From Epiperipatus broadwayi (Eukaryota; Onychophora; Udeonychophora; Euonychophora; Peripatidae), in the NCBI GenBank assembly GCA_028023455.1, contig JAQFVV010012512.1, positions 3,815,935 through 3,879,934 on the forward strand: a DNA stretch of 64,000 bases, read 5' to 3'. Numbering within the stretch: the stretch's first letter is position 1; the number at the start of each line of letters is the position of its first letter. A program made the translations under genes and the position numbers. Below the pieces are notes generated by a model, which saw only the letters and a list, made by a program, of their open reading frames with translations, did not search any database and had not been told where the DNA came from. Positions 9,871 through 22,630 of this stretch are shown in pieces.

Positions 9871-12800
9871 GAACCTATTGATACACCAATCTTACACAAG
9901 GTGGCAGAACTAGAGTAGAAAAATAGACTTCGCCTCTTAAAAGTAATGTGTAGTCAGAGATCATTTGATGTTTGTTGATGTTAATTCTATTTAAATTACA
10001 AATTCCTAAAACAATGACATTTATTTCTTTTTCATATATATTTTTTGTTTTTAAAAAATTCTGGCTCATATAGTATAAAAGATCCAAGGCTTCGTTTTAT
10101 CTCTGAATTGAGCAGTCTACTTTTATTAAGCTTAAACTCTCTGAGTACATTATTCAGAACATGTCTAATCATATATTACATTGATACAATTTTTAAGGAT
10201 GTCTTACATCTAACAGACTCCTAACATAACTTTTTTGTCTGCTTGTAAATTTATACATGACAAAAATTACATATTTGTATGAAGCAGGAACTCTTGTGAG
10301 AATGTAGCCCAGGTATATTCAGAGAATTAATTATCCAGCTCATTCTTTCTATATCTCTGCAGTGTCCCTTTCATGCTCTAAAGATCATTTATATATTTGA
10401 TTCTTTGATCAAGTTTATTAATATTCAATCAATATTTTCTGAAATCCATAGACACGTCTTTAAATCGCCTCACTTCTCCAATATTTATAAATCATTTTAA
10501 ATTTCAAAAAAAAAAAAGGTTATCCATTATACCTAATGATTGATATTCAAATCTTTATTATTATAAAACAATAAAAACTACTTCCAAATGTTTAAAATAC
10601 GAATTGGGGGAGGGTCTCAACGACATTGATCATTGACTTTTTTTTTACATTGATTATTAAAATAAAGGAATTTTAACTCAACGTTGAATAGAGAAATTGT
10701 TATAGTTATATGGAATTGAATTGTATGGATCAGTAATCAACAAAAATCTTTCAAATATTAAGTAATAGTGCAAAAATAAGCTTTATTATATATGTAATGA
10801 AAAAAAATAGATAGACTTCTCTAGTACATATTATTACTCTGCTCAGTTTCTCTACATAGACTTCTTTTGTACGTATATGTTACTCTGCTAAGTTTTTCTA
10901 TTGCTGTGTCCCAGCACACTTAACACATATTACAAACTTTATTGTAGAAAATTAAACAAACAATTTTGACCATAATGTTAGCTACTAAACTATACAACTC
11001 AATAACCTCTAGGGATGTCAAATTCTAAAAATCTTTTAGTTTAAATTTATTTTATTGCCCAATACAAAAAAAAAATATTCAATGGCTAGAGTTGCTTTTT
11101 CCTCACTTCTCACTCTAGTTCCTATTTTAAACAACTGAAAACTAATTGATTGCATTGATTAGAAATTCATAAGAAGGTTGGCACCTCAAGTGATAGAATT
11201 GAATTGATCGAAGAACCTTAAGTTCCAGAATCGGACATTCTATCATTCCCGTAAACCATATGTGGAAACACTGAATTGAATTGATATGGTCATGTCTGCA
11301 ACATTTAGAACTAAAACATATGCAATGATAGATTCATGGTCAATAAGTCTTCCATAGATAAATAGTTTGCAATTTACTAACGAAATCATTCATATTTGCA
11401 GCTCAAAATAAGCTAGCTATTATAGATTTTAATATGAAAGAGATTCTTGATGATTGTTCCATATCAGAATTTGGAATTGAACAGCACAGCAGAGATACCA
11501 CTTGTCCCAAAGTTTGATTCCTGCTCTGATAAGAAATTATAAAATAGTTGGAGGTAGTAGAAATGTTTCAGACAATGTAAAGAGAGGGAGTGGAGAAGCT
11601 GTAAAAAGTCAAAAAATGGGTGAAGAAAATAATCTACCAGCACTTCAGGAACTCAAAATAAAAAATATTTTAAAATTTAACATACTTATAAGTACTGGCA
11701 AAAAAACTAAACTTGCAAATTCCACATTAGAAATGAACACCTCAAATGAAGAATCCTTACACTATGTAACGAGGCAAAACCAGAATTTTAATAACTTAGT
11801 AATACATAAGCATCTCTCTCTCTCTCAAAATGAGTTAATACTTAAAAGAGCATTTCTCAATCGACTGGAGTTTATAATCTCAAGCCATCTTGCAACTCTT
11901 CATTACTATGGATAACTTGAGGTTGACATTGAACTCTTTAACTTTTGCTTTCAGCATCATTGAAGATGTCAACAGACAAGAAAGATACTTGGAAATCATA
12001 CAATATCTTTTATCAAGGTAAATCTGGTGTTATCAAATTTAATAATGTATTTCCATTTTATGTCTTGTTAGTTAAAATTCTTCTCCACCTATTCAACTCA
12101 CAGTTTTTATACTATATTTGCTATTAGTCTTAAATAATTATTTCTCCTTATGAATTTCAAGCCAAACATGGAACTTCCCATTACTAAGGTAAATGTAAAG
12201 GGATAAACTCTACTCAGCACGTTCTCCCTTTGAAATTGACTCACCCTGCTTATATCTCATATTGTTCTTGTCACAGACACCAAACACTCTGTAAATTCTC
12301 ATCTTAATCCTGAATATTATCTAAGCAAATTTGGATATTGTAAATTCTTGATATCTTATGGTTCAGTTTCTGAGGTTGGTATTCTTATTCATAGCATTTC
12401 TCTTTTTTAAACATTCAAAATACTATATTTAGATCAGCATATTTAATAGAAACATACTTTATTATCTTGCTTTTATTCTAATTTCATAACTCTACATTTG
12501 TATAACAAAACCCCATTAATTTGAGAATTAATAAATCAGATCAATGTAACATTGACAACTAACTCTGGAATAATATTACAAATAAAATAAGTTTTCTATT
12601 TACATTTATGAAATGGGAAAGGGGACGGTTTATTTCTATTTAAAATGAAATATTTTTTATAAACAATTTATTTCAGAAGAAAGTTCCTCTAGTGATAAAT
12701 AATGAAGAAAATAATCCTATCCATTTTATTGGTAATAGAAGTTTACAGGTTGTCTATCTTTTTTTTTCTCTCTAGGTCACAATATCCTTATAGTGTTAAT

Positions 12801-14832
12801 GGTTAGATGGGTAGATAAATTAGCTATGGATTAGCTACACATACTTTGGTACAATTAAATACTAAGTCTGTTTACTTCGATTCTGAATCAATCTACCTCA
12901 ATTATTGTTTTTAAATTTGAATTGATTATTCAGAATTAGTTTACAATTTGTACTTGATGTATTATTTTATAAGCTCCTGCATATAGCAGAAGGTCGATTC
13001 CAAATATAAAGAATAAATAATGTTTGGAGAAGATAGGATTTTGTGGAAGGCAGTTATTATAGACTAGTGTAATTTTTTCTATTAAATGAATAAACAATTG
13101 AAAAATATAGTACTAACTAAATAAAACATTTTAAACGTTAGAAGTATTTCTATATATGTATTAATCAGGGTACTGACTATCCATCCAATAGTAGTTACGT
13201 TCAGTCCCTCATCAACAGCCGAGTGATAATTCTGGTGAGTTTCCCCCCTTTAGTATTTTTATAAGCAGTTAATAGTAAGAGCTTATTTTCAGTATCAGGT
13301 GATTTAAAATCTATTTTAATTTTATCTTATCTCTCTAATAAGAAAATATACACCACATTAACCTATATTTTTATATACTTTCTATATCTCTGCAAAAACA
13401 ATTTCTTTTGCTAATCAACTTAAATAATTCTTTCAATCTTGTTTAAGAATAATTTTTAAACAACTGGTTCAGTATCCTATGAGTTATGAAAATACATTTT
13501 AGAGGTGAAGCAAAGTATGTGTTTGATTTGTTTGCTTTTGGTTTGCTTCTAGCTATATTGTAGAAGTATTGTGTTTTTATGCTATTTTTTGATAGATTTC
13601 CTCTTCACTATTTCTTTACAGATACTTAGAGGAAGACAAGAGAAATTATCTATGATTATTAATGACTATTTAATTAATTCCTAATTAATTATTTTGAAAT
13701 ATAATTAATATTTATCTATATTTATTTAACATAACTTAATAATTCATATTTATTGTTTCTAAATATTAATGTCTTTCTTAAGACAATTTTGGATTGTTTC
13801 AATAGTAATTCTGCCATTACTTTCTTATATGGAAATCTTCCTTAAGCTATACTTTTTGGAACTGAATGGTCAGATGTTATCAAAGATCTTTAAAAAAAAT
13901 ATTATATATGCAAATATGTTATCCACTTTTGAAAATTGGCAAGTTTTTAATACTCTCTAAAGATGGCTTAATCAACTTTAGAATTAAACAATCATTATTT
14001 TTGTTAACATATCAGAAAATTCAAAATTTTATATTTTCTGTAAACCTCTCATCAGATAATTTTCACCAATCATCAACTCTTTAGATTGTTCATTGCTGAT
14101 TTTATACAAATCTTAACTAAATTAAAGCTATATGCACTGATATATATTCATAAGAAAAGCTTCAAGCATAATATTTCAAAGTATTTATATTACCATTTCA
14201 TATCAGTGCAGAACATTAGTCTCTTCAATGATTTTCTTTTAAGAATTAATAAAGGAGAATATAGTATTCTCAAGAACAATATGGTTAATCATCCAGATAA
14301 AAAATATTTACTAACCAATATTGAATGATTAATTGAAACAGCTATATATGAAAGAAAATTTTCAAATCTGTTAACTTTTTGGTACTCATACATTTTCAGA
14401 ACTTGACCACTTGGTGGCACTGATTTTTACTGAACACACACTGATATACCATTTGTGTGGTCTAACATATGGCTAATACTACAGCATTGTTGTTGTAGCC
14501 ATAACAGCCATTCTGATGGTGATGATTTCTATGCACACATAATAAAATCCTATGCACATTGTCTTGTGTCATTAATACTCAAGTGAGCACAATTGAAAGA
14601 TCACTAATATATGATTTGATGGTGTTCATATTTTAAGCATGAGAAATTATTAACAGATGCATTTTCAAATAATTCTCTTAAAATGTATTCAAAATAGTAG
14701 TAGATAGTAAGAATTGTAAGTGTGTACACACCCTTTGCTATAATGTTTAACTGCACATAAGTTGGGAAGTTTAGAGTGAAGAGCTGTGTTCAACTGAGCT
14801 CACAGAAAATACATGTTTTTGTATGAACACAT
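9871..14832. other. Five kilobases without a supported gene
   Basis: AT-rich. Only a 45-bp tandem duplication at 10,811-10,900 stands out. The 137-codon frame at 11,502-11,915 and other small frames show no family motif. Confidence 0.45.
10811..10900. repeat. 45-bp tandem duplication
   Basis: Two imperfect copies beginning ATAGACTTCT at 10,811 and 10,856. Confidence 0.7.
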
Positions 14833-15700
14833 ATGAGAACAATAAAATGGCGGAGGTTGAAAAAAAATTTATACATGTTTAGTCAATTTCCAGCCACAAA
14901 AACTGATACTGTTGCATTTTTTCAGGAAAAAAAAATCCTGCCAGATTCAAAGATATGTACGTGTGTCAAAAGCATGGTCCTAGTAAATTACATGAAGTGG
15001 GAATTCCAATGCCACTCCTGCAATCATACCTGTAGCCTATGTAAGAACGCTTGGTTCAATGGCTCCAAAATAGGATTTCTTACAGCTTTGCACCTTGTCT
15101 ATGGAATTGTGATGAATTAACAGTGGAATGCTATGTGACAGAACTGAAACTCTCCAGAGGTAGCCTTATCACCTGGAACACTGGGCTATGTGAGCTTTGT
15201 TTGGAGAGCTTCATCTCACAGCCCTGTTGTAGAATAAGCAGTTCCATTTAGATCATGGAAGTGGATGAAACACTCTTCAGCCATAGGAAGAATCACCAAG
15301 GCAGGATGTTGCCACATCAATGACTTTTTGGTGGTGTGTGTCCAAAACAGGCAAATGATTTGTTGTGGGGTATCCTCTTGCTCCACAGCCACACTCTTTG
15401 AAGTCATACATGACAACCTCCAGCCTGAAACTCCCATATACAGCAATTTCTGGAAAGCTACAGGATAGCCAACCTGGAGGATGCAGGCTTTTCCCACTTG
15501 ACTGTAAACCACAGGTACCACTTTGTTGACCCTGCCACAGGTGCCACACCCTGAACATAGAGAGTCTGTGGGGGTTTGAAGTGGTGAAACAGGAAGCAGT
15601 GTGGCACCACCACATCGATTACCTAGCCAACTTTCTCTGGTGACATCTGCACAAAGAACAGGATCTCTTCCTGGCCATACAAGGCAAGATGAGCCTTTCT
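14833..15700 (+). pseudogene. Merlin (IS1595/ISXO2-like) DDE transposase pseudogene
   Basis: The N-terminal part reads AFFQEKKILPDSKICTC, MVLVNYMKWEFQCHSC and KNAWFNGSKIGF, the zinc-binding and WF..S signature of Merlin/IS1016-type transposases. After a frame change comes the weak match GSLITWNTGLCELC (family T..W....R..C). The catalytic domain starts at 15,255 with MEVDETLFSHRKNHQGRML (first Asp), then GGVC, then PIYSNFWKA (family SDxWxAY, second Asp now Asn), then a shifted frame with GFSHLTVNHRYHFVDP and TGATP. Stops and at least two frameshifts break it. This block is clearly richer in G+C than its surroundings. Terminal inverted repeats were not located. The enzyme would cut and paste its own DNA element; this copy is dead. 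Confidence 0.82.
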
Positions 15701-16886
15701 AAATAACTGTTTGTTCTTGGTTGTTTTTCTCCACAAAAAAAAAGTAAATTTAATTTTATGTGAACATGTGAAAATTATTTATTTTATATATATGTAAAAA
15801 GAGTAGTTTATTTCTGATGAAATAAATGTCAAAATTATTCCATGGGAAATTGGTTGGTTGTTGTTTATATTATTAGAAAGCAAACAAAACCCAGTAAATA
15901 CTGAAAGAAGTCTTTATTAAAGAGTAAAGAAATAAATAGCTATAAATATTAAATTAGAGCTGTTGTTGTTTAGATTATTACAAAACCAACCCCAAAAACA
16001 ATAAAAAACTAACTTTGACCTCAGTCAAAAACCAAGAATAAAAGATAGTATACAAACGAATTTCAGCTCAACTTAAATACAACAAAAATTGTAATGTAAA
16101 GTACAAAGTTGATTTTATAATTAATTTTATGTCTTTTGAATGAATGAAAACATTTTTAAAAGTATCTGTTTACAAGTACAAATTTAATAATTATTAGGTT
16201 ATGTATTCTGTTAATTTTTAAGAAATTTTTTTTAGATTTATTAAAAATATTGAAATTTCTAATTATTTTGTAATGACACTCATAAAAATGCGAAAAGAGG
16301 ATATCATTGCTTAATAATAATAAATTATAATATACTACAGTCTACACTTTGAAAATATCAAACACAATTATAGTTTTTAATAATAATAAAAAAAAAACGA
16401 CAAATTTATTCATTATTCAAAATGTTACAAATTAAAAATAAGATTTAAATTTATAAGCATATTTAAAATATAAATAATACGCGCTATATACACGGTATAT
16501 AATAAAGTAGAAATAAACTATATATGTAGAATGCATATGCAATATTATAAAAAATGAACGCATTGCTTTATAAAATAATGTTTGTAATAAATCTTATTTG
16601 AAAGAATTATAATTATGTTTTATAATTTAGCCGGCAAATGTTTTTATAAATTAAAAGTGTAGTAAGTCGCTAATTACAAGTATTCAAAGTCACTTTTAAT
16701 TGCCATTATTAAATTCCAATTCCAATTAGATTTTTTTTAGATATATACTAACTACAAATTTTAAACATTGTTTTTTAAATATAGTATACGTTAACAGAAA
16801 GGAAGAGTCTTATGGATAAGAAGTACTGCACATGCTTATCATGTTTATGACCTCGAGTTTCATTTCATGCTAAAAATATAATCACC
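15701..16886. other. No gene seen
   Basis: Very AT-rich, no motif recognised. Confidence 0.4.
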
Positions 16887-17145
16887 TGCCCTCATAACGA
16901 CTGTCACACCATCTATTACAAGGAAACCAAAGCAAATATTGCAACCAGACTATATCTGCACAAATACTTATACAATAAAACCAAAACCAAGGCCGAGGCC
17001 AATTCAGTATTCACTGATCACGAGAAAACCTACACATTTTTCAATCATCAGCAGCGAGTATTGTTTATACTAAGAGAAACGATGCAAAACATAAAGTTAA
17101 AGAGGCTTGCTGCATAGCAAGTGATCCCACAGCAATCAACAGAAA
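16887..17145 (+). pseudogene. Penelope-like GIY-YIG endonuclease relic, second lineage
   Basis: The frame from 16,887 reads CPHNDCHTIYYKETKANIA, then TRLYLHKY and NSVFTDHEKTY, matching the C...C, YIGET, Arg and AxxxH steps of PLE endonucleases (IYYKET stands for the usual VYIGET). A frameshift follows, and the tail continues as KHKVKEACCIAS and TAINRK to a stop near 17,143, the usual KIKEAxxI..P.xNR ending. Composition differs from the 3.5-8.0 kb PLE, so this is a different and older lineage. No RT was found upstream. Confidence 0.65.
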
Positions 17146-17879
17146 ATAAGTCTGCTCCTTCATATTGAGAAAATGGACTTATAACTTATGCACTCAAATT
17201 TACATAGATTTGCATAATACCTTCAATATAGATATTTTCTCACTGCACACCTAGCTCTGAATATGGAAGTACATATCTCCCTAAAGTGCTTAGCTTACTA
17301 CTCAATTAAATTAAAAGCTTCTTTGTCGGTGTGCAACACCCTTATAAATTTATATATGTCATTTAAGTAAAACATTATTTATTTTAAAAGGCTTTGTAAT
17401 TTTCTTTCAGGTAACTGGATTATAGGTAATGTAGTTAATCACTTAGCATTGAGCTACAAATGGGTATCTAATTATTTTTAGCTAGGTGACAAAACAAGGA
17501 TTGAGAAGTGCTCAAATGTTCAACACCTGGTTATTGGAAATCCTGATAAATACAACTTTGTACCTCTATGAAGGATTGTTAGAGATGTCTTTGCTCTGCT
17601 GTAGATTGGTTATTACAAAGACCATTTTACCTATTTACTTAAAACAATATATTGAACAAAGCACTGGAACAATTAGGAAAATGTATATATATATATTAAA
17701 TAAAAAAAATTATTTTTATTTAAAAAAATAAAGAACAAAAATAAAAATAAAAAAATTTCAGTTTAAAAAAATTGATTTCTTTGTTGTTATCATTTTAGAA
17801 AAGATTAATAGAATTCTCTGTGCCATAATATTATTTGAAAATTTGCAATTAAATTAAATACAGATTTAAATATATTAAA
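17146..17879. other. No gene seen
   Basis: AT-rich, with one unassigned 81-codon frame. Confidence 0.35.
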
Positions 17880-18680
17880 TTTATTAAGCTCGAACAGATG
17901 ATATAGTAATAACGTGAAAGGCTAAAACCTTCCACAGATGCACTTTAAAAATGCTTATGTGACAGCCAATCATATGTAATAGTGACTGCACATGGAATTC
18001 TTAATTCTAAAACACAAATCATAACTATGAGAAAAAGATGGGACCCACCTTCTTCTCTACTTAAATTTATATATAAATAAGCCAGACTCAAGCATTTCGA
18101 AGTAAGAGCGTGAAGCTTAAAACATCTTTATATTTAATTCACTAAATTTTATATATAAATGACAATGTGAAATCTTTTGATTTACTATGAAGCAATTTTC
18201 AAATCTAATGAAATGGTAGTAACAAATGTAAATATATTAAATTTATTAAGCACAAACAGATGATATAGTAATAATGTTTACGTTATTACTATATCACCTT
18301 TCATGTTATTACTATATCATCTGTTTGCACTTAATAAATTTAATATATTTACATTTGTTACTATCATTTCATTAGATTTGAAAATTTCTTCATAGTAAAT
18401 TGAAAGATTTTGTGTTGTTTATTTATATATAATATTTAGTGGATTAAATGTGAAGATGTTTTAAGCTTCACACTCTTAGTTCAAAATGCTTGAGTCTGGC
18501 TTATTTATATATGAATTTAAGTAGAAAAGAAGGTGGGTTCTATCTTTTTCTTATAGTTCTGACTTGTGTTTTAGAATTAAGAGTTCCACATGCCGTCTTT
18601 ATTACATCTGATTGGCTGTCACATAAGCATTTTTAAGGTACATCTGTTGAAGGTTTTAGCCTTTCACGTTATTATTAAAT
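17880..18680. mobile_element. 360-bp monomer element, tandem and head-to-head inverted
   Basis: The left part is on the minus strand: CAGATGATATAGTAATAA recurs at about 17,895 and 18,257, a period of about 360 bp. The right part is on the plus strand: CCTTTCA.GTTATT occurs at 18,297 and 18,661, period about 364 bp. The two parts form a near-perfect hairpin with arms of about 370 bp. A related copy lies at 62.6-63.4 kb. The layout equals that of the hammerhead elements, but I could not find a hammerhead core. Confidence 0.75.
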
Positions 18681-19398
18681 ACAGATTTTATATATAACAA
18701 ACTTATAATCTTAATTCAAATCATTCACTTTCTTTGGGACAAGTTTATTTTTGTATTCACCAGACATGAGGTAAAAAACTTTTTTTAGCAATAGATGCAG
18801 CAATTAAACAAATGGAGTGGTTGAGAGCTTGAAAATCTAAGTTCAAATCCCTTTTAAATTACATCAAATACCAATTAGTACATTTTCTATCTCTAAAAAG
18901 TCTAAGAATGGTGTTGGTGATGATGATGTTGATGAATTTTAATACTCATCATTCCCATCATCATCATTTTTTCCATCCCATCTGTGACAATCTAATTTTA
19001 TTTTCAAGTTGATTTTAGCATGTATTTTTTAAAACAATAATATTTGAAATATGGGGTTATTTATTATTTCATTTTATTTAATATATATATAATTTCATAA
19101 ATATTTTACTGATTCTTATATCTATAAACCAATTTACAAAATAGTTCAAATATATTTAAAAATGACCACACATATACAAGTGATATCTGAAGAAGTGTGA
19201 AAGGAATTACTTTATTTATTAACTATAAAGTATAGCATATTTTGCTTCAAATTGGCATAATATTTGTAAATTGTAGATAAAATGCAATTATATAAATAAA
19301 TATATATCATATATATTTCATGGCTGGTCATAAAAGTTCAGTCATGGTGGGGGGGGGAGGTAATTAAATAATAGGTCTTTAAAAAAATAAGGTAATCA
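18681..19398. other. No gene; weak tRNA-like box B and simple repeats
   Basis: AAGTTCAAATCCC near 18,840 resembles box B after a GTGGTTGAGAG stretch, perhaps a worn SINE. A (GAT)n-rich run lies near 18,917 and a G-run near 19,349. Confidence 0.35.
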
Positions 19399-19511
19399 AA
19401 GCATCTACCTTTTTTATACGTCAAAGCATAGGCCGGGAAGCAAACCCCGGGACAACTGCTTAGAAAGCAGCTACGCTAGAAACTAGACCACCAACATTTG
19501 ACAAGCATCTA
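19399..19511 (-). mobile_element. tRNA-derived SINE with target-site duplication
   Basis: Minus-strand tRNA-like body at 19,408-19,502 with box A-like TGGTCTAGTTTCTAG and box B-like GGTTTGCTTCCC, followed by an A-rich tail. AAGCATCTA occurs on both sides (19,399-19,407 and 19,503-19,511), a target-site duplication that shows LINE-mediated insertion. Confidence 0.75.
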
Positions 19512-19734
19512 TTTTTTAATTCTAAAACATTAGAAATAACAAGATATATAAAAAAATATTTTTTTAAAAAATGTTTTTATGTAAATAACTGAAATGACAA
19601 AGCCATCCCCTCTTGTAATTTGCCATTCTTGAAAAATATCAGAGATCTTAAGAATGTAGACTTATTATAAAATAATTGGAAATTGCAGAAATAGTATCAT
19701 TTCATAAAAGCATTTAAGGCTCAAGTAACTGAAA

Positions 19735-19850
19735 AAGAATCAAATGACTTTTCATAATCTATAAATCCAAAACATAATGGCAACTCATATTCATTAGTCC
19801 TTTCTATAATTTCTTTCAATATTTGGATATACTAAAACCACTTTTAAATA
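19735..19850 (-). mobile_element. RTE LINE fragment (RT core)
   Basis: About 115 bp matching the RT region of the full RTE at 39,490-39,610, around the FVDYEKAFDS motif, with scattered substitutions. Confidence 0.75.
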
Positions 19851-21571
19851 TTAATATTGTGTAATATATAACAAATAGTTATTTTTATGTAATTATTTGT
19901 AATATTATTATTAAATAATTATTGGTAAAATTAAAAAAAAAAAATTGATACTTTTCAAATGCAAATCTCAGACAGGTTTGAAAAATATTTAGAAATAAAT
20001 TTCTGGTCAATTTTAAATTCATTTCTTTTAGCAAAGGTAATGCAGATAATTCTCTAGATAAATGAAGAAAAAAAGATAAAGAGTATGCTCTTTTGCTTTT
20101 AAAATATATTGTCAAATGCTGATGTTAAAAGACCCTTCAATTACTTCTAAACATGCCAGACTAGTAATAATAGATAAAATAGAAAATCATATAACATTAA
20201 TTAAATATTAGCAAAATAATAAATTTATACTAAAATTCCCTTATGACTCTTTACTAATATTTAAGGTTATATCATTTTCGATTTTTTATATATAATATAA
20301 TGGTAGGAGAGAAAAAATTGATCGAAACATCAACACTTGAAAATGCCAAATTATATAATATACAAATAAAAAAATTATTTAGAAAGCATAAATGATAAAA
20401 CGTCTAATCTGTAAATTGATATTTAACAATAATATACCATCCCACCTTGCAACAATTTATAATTTATGAGCATCATGCAGAGCAGGCAACTTACCCCATG
20501 CATATTCATGCTACTTCTCCTTATTCTCAATATATTATCTCTATGATTATCACACTGGAACTACAGATCATGTAACCAGTTTTGATTGTTATGTTGGTAA
20601 CAAATAAAAGAACATATAATAAAATTCATAGATATGCATCAAATCCAAGATAAAATGAATGAATGTGAATGAAAATAAGGAATGTCATAATATATTAATA
20701 TAATCTTAATTTCAAAACATACATGAATTATATATAATACAAATTAAATTAATTGTTCACCAAATAAGTAAATAAACAACAAAAAAATAAATGTAATATG
20801 AACAACATATTAAATTCTCATCTTATTGAATTTTTTTATATTCTTTTTCTTCAATAGAAGTTTATTTCAATACCCTTTGAGAAAAATAATTAAAGAAATA
20901 CAGCAAAAATTATTTATTTTAGTCATGAATAAATCTTATATCTTGCTACTAAAATTCAACCACATATCCTTAAAATATTTGCAAAGCAATATCATACACT
21001 ATTTACGATTACTATGTGTGTTTGCTTATCAAGTATAATCTATGTTGATTAATTAATTTGTTTTAATTATAAATTTGAATAGAAATTTTATATAATTATT
21101 TCCAATTAAATATCAATTTTATATATAAATTTATCTCCCAAATATCCAAAATAAATAAAAAATAAACTCTTTCACCTTATATTCTTTATCAAAAGTGGTC
21201 AAAATACTTTTAAAATAATTATAAAATACACCAAATCTATTAAAAACTTGTTTTTTATTTTTTTGCCACCAAAATGAAATATATATTAAAATAGATTTCC
21301 AATGTTTTGACTATTTCTTCATTTTTTCTATAGTCTTTTTCAAGGAACTAAAAATATATAAGAAAAAGAAAAAAAAATTATAAAATTTTTTTATAAAACA
21401 AATAAAAACAAAAATCCTGCCACATATACATACTATTTTGGAAAATATACTCTTTACTTACTATGATTTCTTTTTTATAACAGCTTTCAACTTTACATTT
21501 TGCTTAAATAAACCTTTTATTGTTCCAAAATATAGTTTTTACCATCTTATCTTCAATTAATACATTTTTAT
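19851..21571. other. No gene seen
   Basis: Very AT-rich, no motif recognised on either strand. Confidence 0.4.
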
Positions 21572-21721
21572 ATTCCTTTCCATTTTTTTTTTTTTTTTTT
21601 TTCATATGTCATAGCATCTGCCGGGACGCGAACCCACACCCGTCTGCAACCAACTACTTGCTTGCATGGCGGCTGCGATACCTCTCGGCTAACAACGCAA
21701 GACGAAATTCCTTTCCATTTT
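21572..21721 (-). mobile_element. tRNA-derived SINE with 15-bp target-site duplication
   Basis: Minus-strand tRNA-like body at 21,587-21,706 with GCCGAGAGGT (box A) and GGTTCGCGTCCC (box B), ending directly in a long poly(A). The 15-bp direct repeat ATTCCTTTCCATTTT flanks it at 21,572-21,586 and 21,707-21,721. There is no separate body or LINE-like tail between the tRNA part and poly(A). Confidence 0.85.
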
Positions 21722-21799
21722 AAAAACAAAACACATTTTTACATTCCTTTGTTTTTAAAACCAAAACCATTCCATTAAATTTTACAAAATATTTGTTCT

Positions 21800-22630
21800 C
21801 TTCTTTTTTCTTTTATTTTATAATATCCTATTCAAAACAGGATTTAACATCTTTATATATAAACCTTCTTTTTCAAATCTTTCTTTTTGTTTCATTATAC
21901 ATTCTAAAGGAGTAATTTTAAAATTGACATGACCAAATTTTTCTTTATGTAAATACAATGCTGAATTTCTATCTGACAAATGCTGTTTTAATCTAGTTTT
22001 TAAAAAATTCTTTGTATTACCCACATAAGATATAGCTTTACCATTATATTTTAAACAATCCATAAATTTTATACAATAAACAGCTTGCATTATATTTGAA
22101 AAATCAACAAAATCTCCTTTATTGATTAAATTATATAAATTACTTTTTTTTGTATACAGGATAAATACTAAAACCATATCTTTTATTAAATCTATGAAAC
22201 AAATTTTTTATCTTTTTAAAAATAAAATTTTGAACTTTAAAACCTATAAAAACTGTATCATCACCAAACTTTTTCAATTTTTCTCCACTTTTTATTTTAT
22301 TTAAATTGCTATTTGAAAAAATTTTTAATACAACATCCCAAGGGTAATCATTTAATAAACATTCTTCTTTTTTTATAATCTTTAATTCTTCATTTAACAA
22401 CTTTTTATTAGAACAAATTTTTATTTCTCTTTTTATTCTATTATTAATAATGTTCATTTTACAATGTTTATCTAAGTCAGAATTCCAATTACTTAATAAA
22501 CCATGAAAAGTTTTCCTTCTAAAAACTGATGTTTCAGTATTTAAATTATAATCAACAAATTTTTTTTTAATTTTTATATCCATATATTCAATACATCCCC
22601 CTATTTCTTTTTCCATAGTAAATTTAATAT
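21800..22630 (-). mobile_element. 5'-truncated Penelope-like element
   Basis: Minus-strand PLE fragment holding the end of the RT and the endonuclease; the front of the element is missing upstream of about 22,630. The SINE at 21.6 kb lies just past its 3' end. Confidence 0.85.
21818..22616 (-). pseudogene. PLE RT C-terminus plus GIY-YIG endonuclease, one frameshift
   Basis: The first part (22,616-22,140) starts at IEYMDIKI (family F.FLDL.I) and runs through SVFRRKTFHGLLSNWNSD, KCxx-like and CSNKKLLNEEL, YPWDVVLKI, the post-catalytic region of PLE RTs. One shift in the overlap near 22,140-22,177 leads to the second frame: YCIKFMDCLKYNGKAISYVG, then TRLKQHLSD, YLHKEKFGH, and KEGLYIKMLNPVLNR at the end. 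The Cys pair, YVG, the Arg and both histidines are present, so apart from the frameshift this endonuclease looks recent and nearly intact. Confidence 0.87.

Noticed and set aside
11502-11915. 137-codon open frame
   Set aside because: No family motif, begins at a TTG, lies next to a weak tRNA-like sequence (AGTTTGATTCCTGC), and composition is like neighbouring noncoding frames.
14041-14070. CTGATGA on the minus strand near 14,050
   Set aside because: No GAAA strand or pairing arms at suitable distance.
15216-15615. Minus-strand frames of 101 and 112 codons
   Set aside because: They are shadows of the plus-strand Merlin transposase pseudogene, whose conserved motifs are on the other strand.
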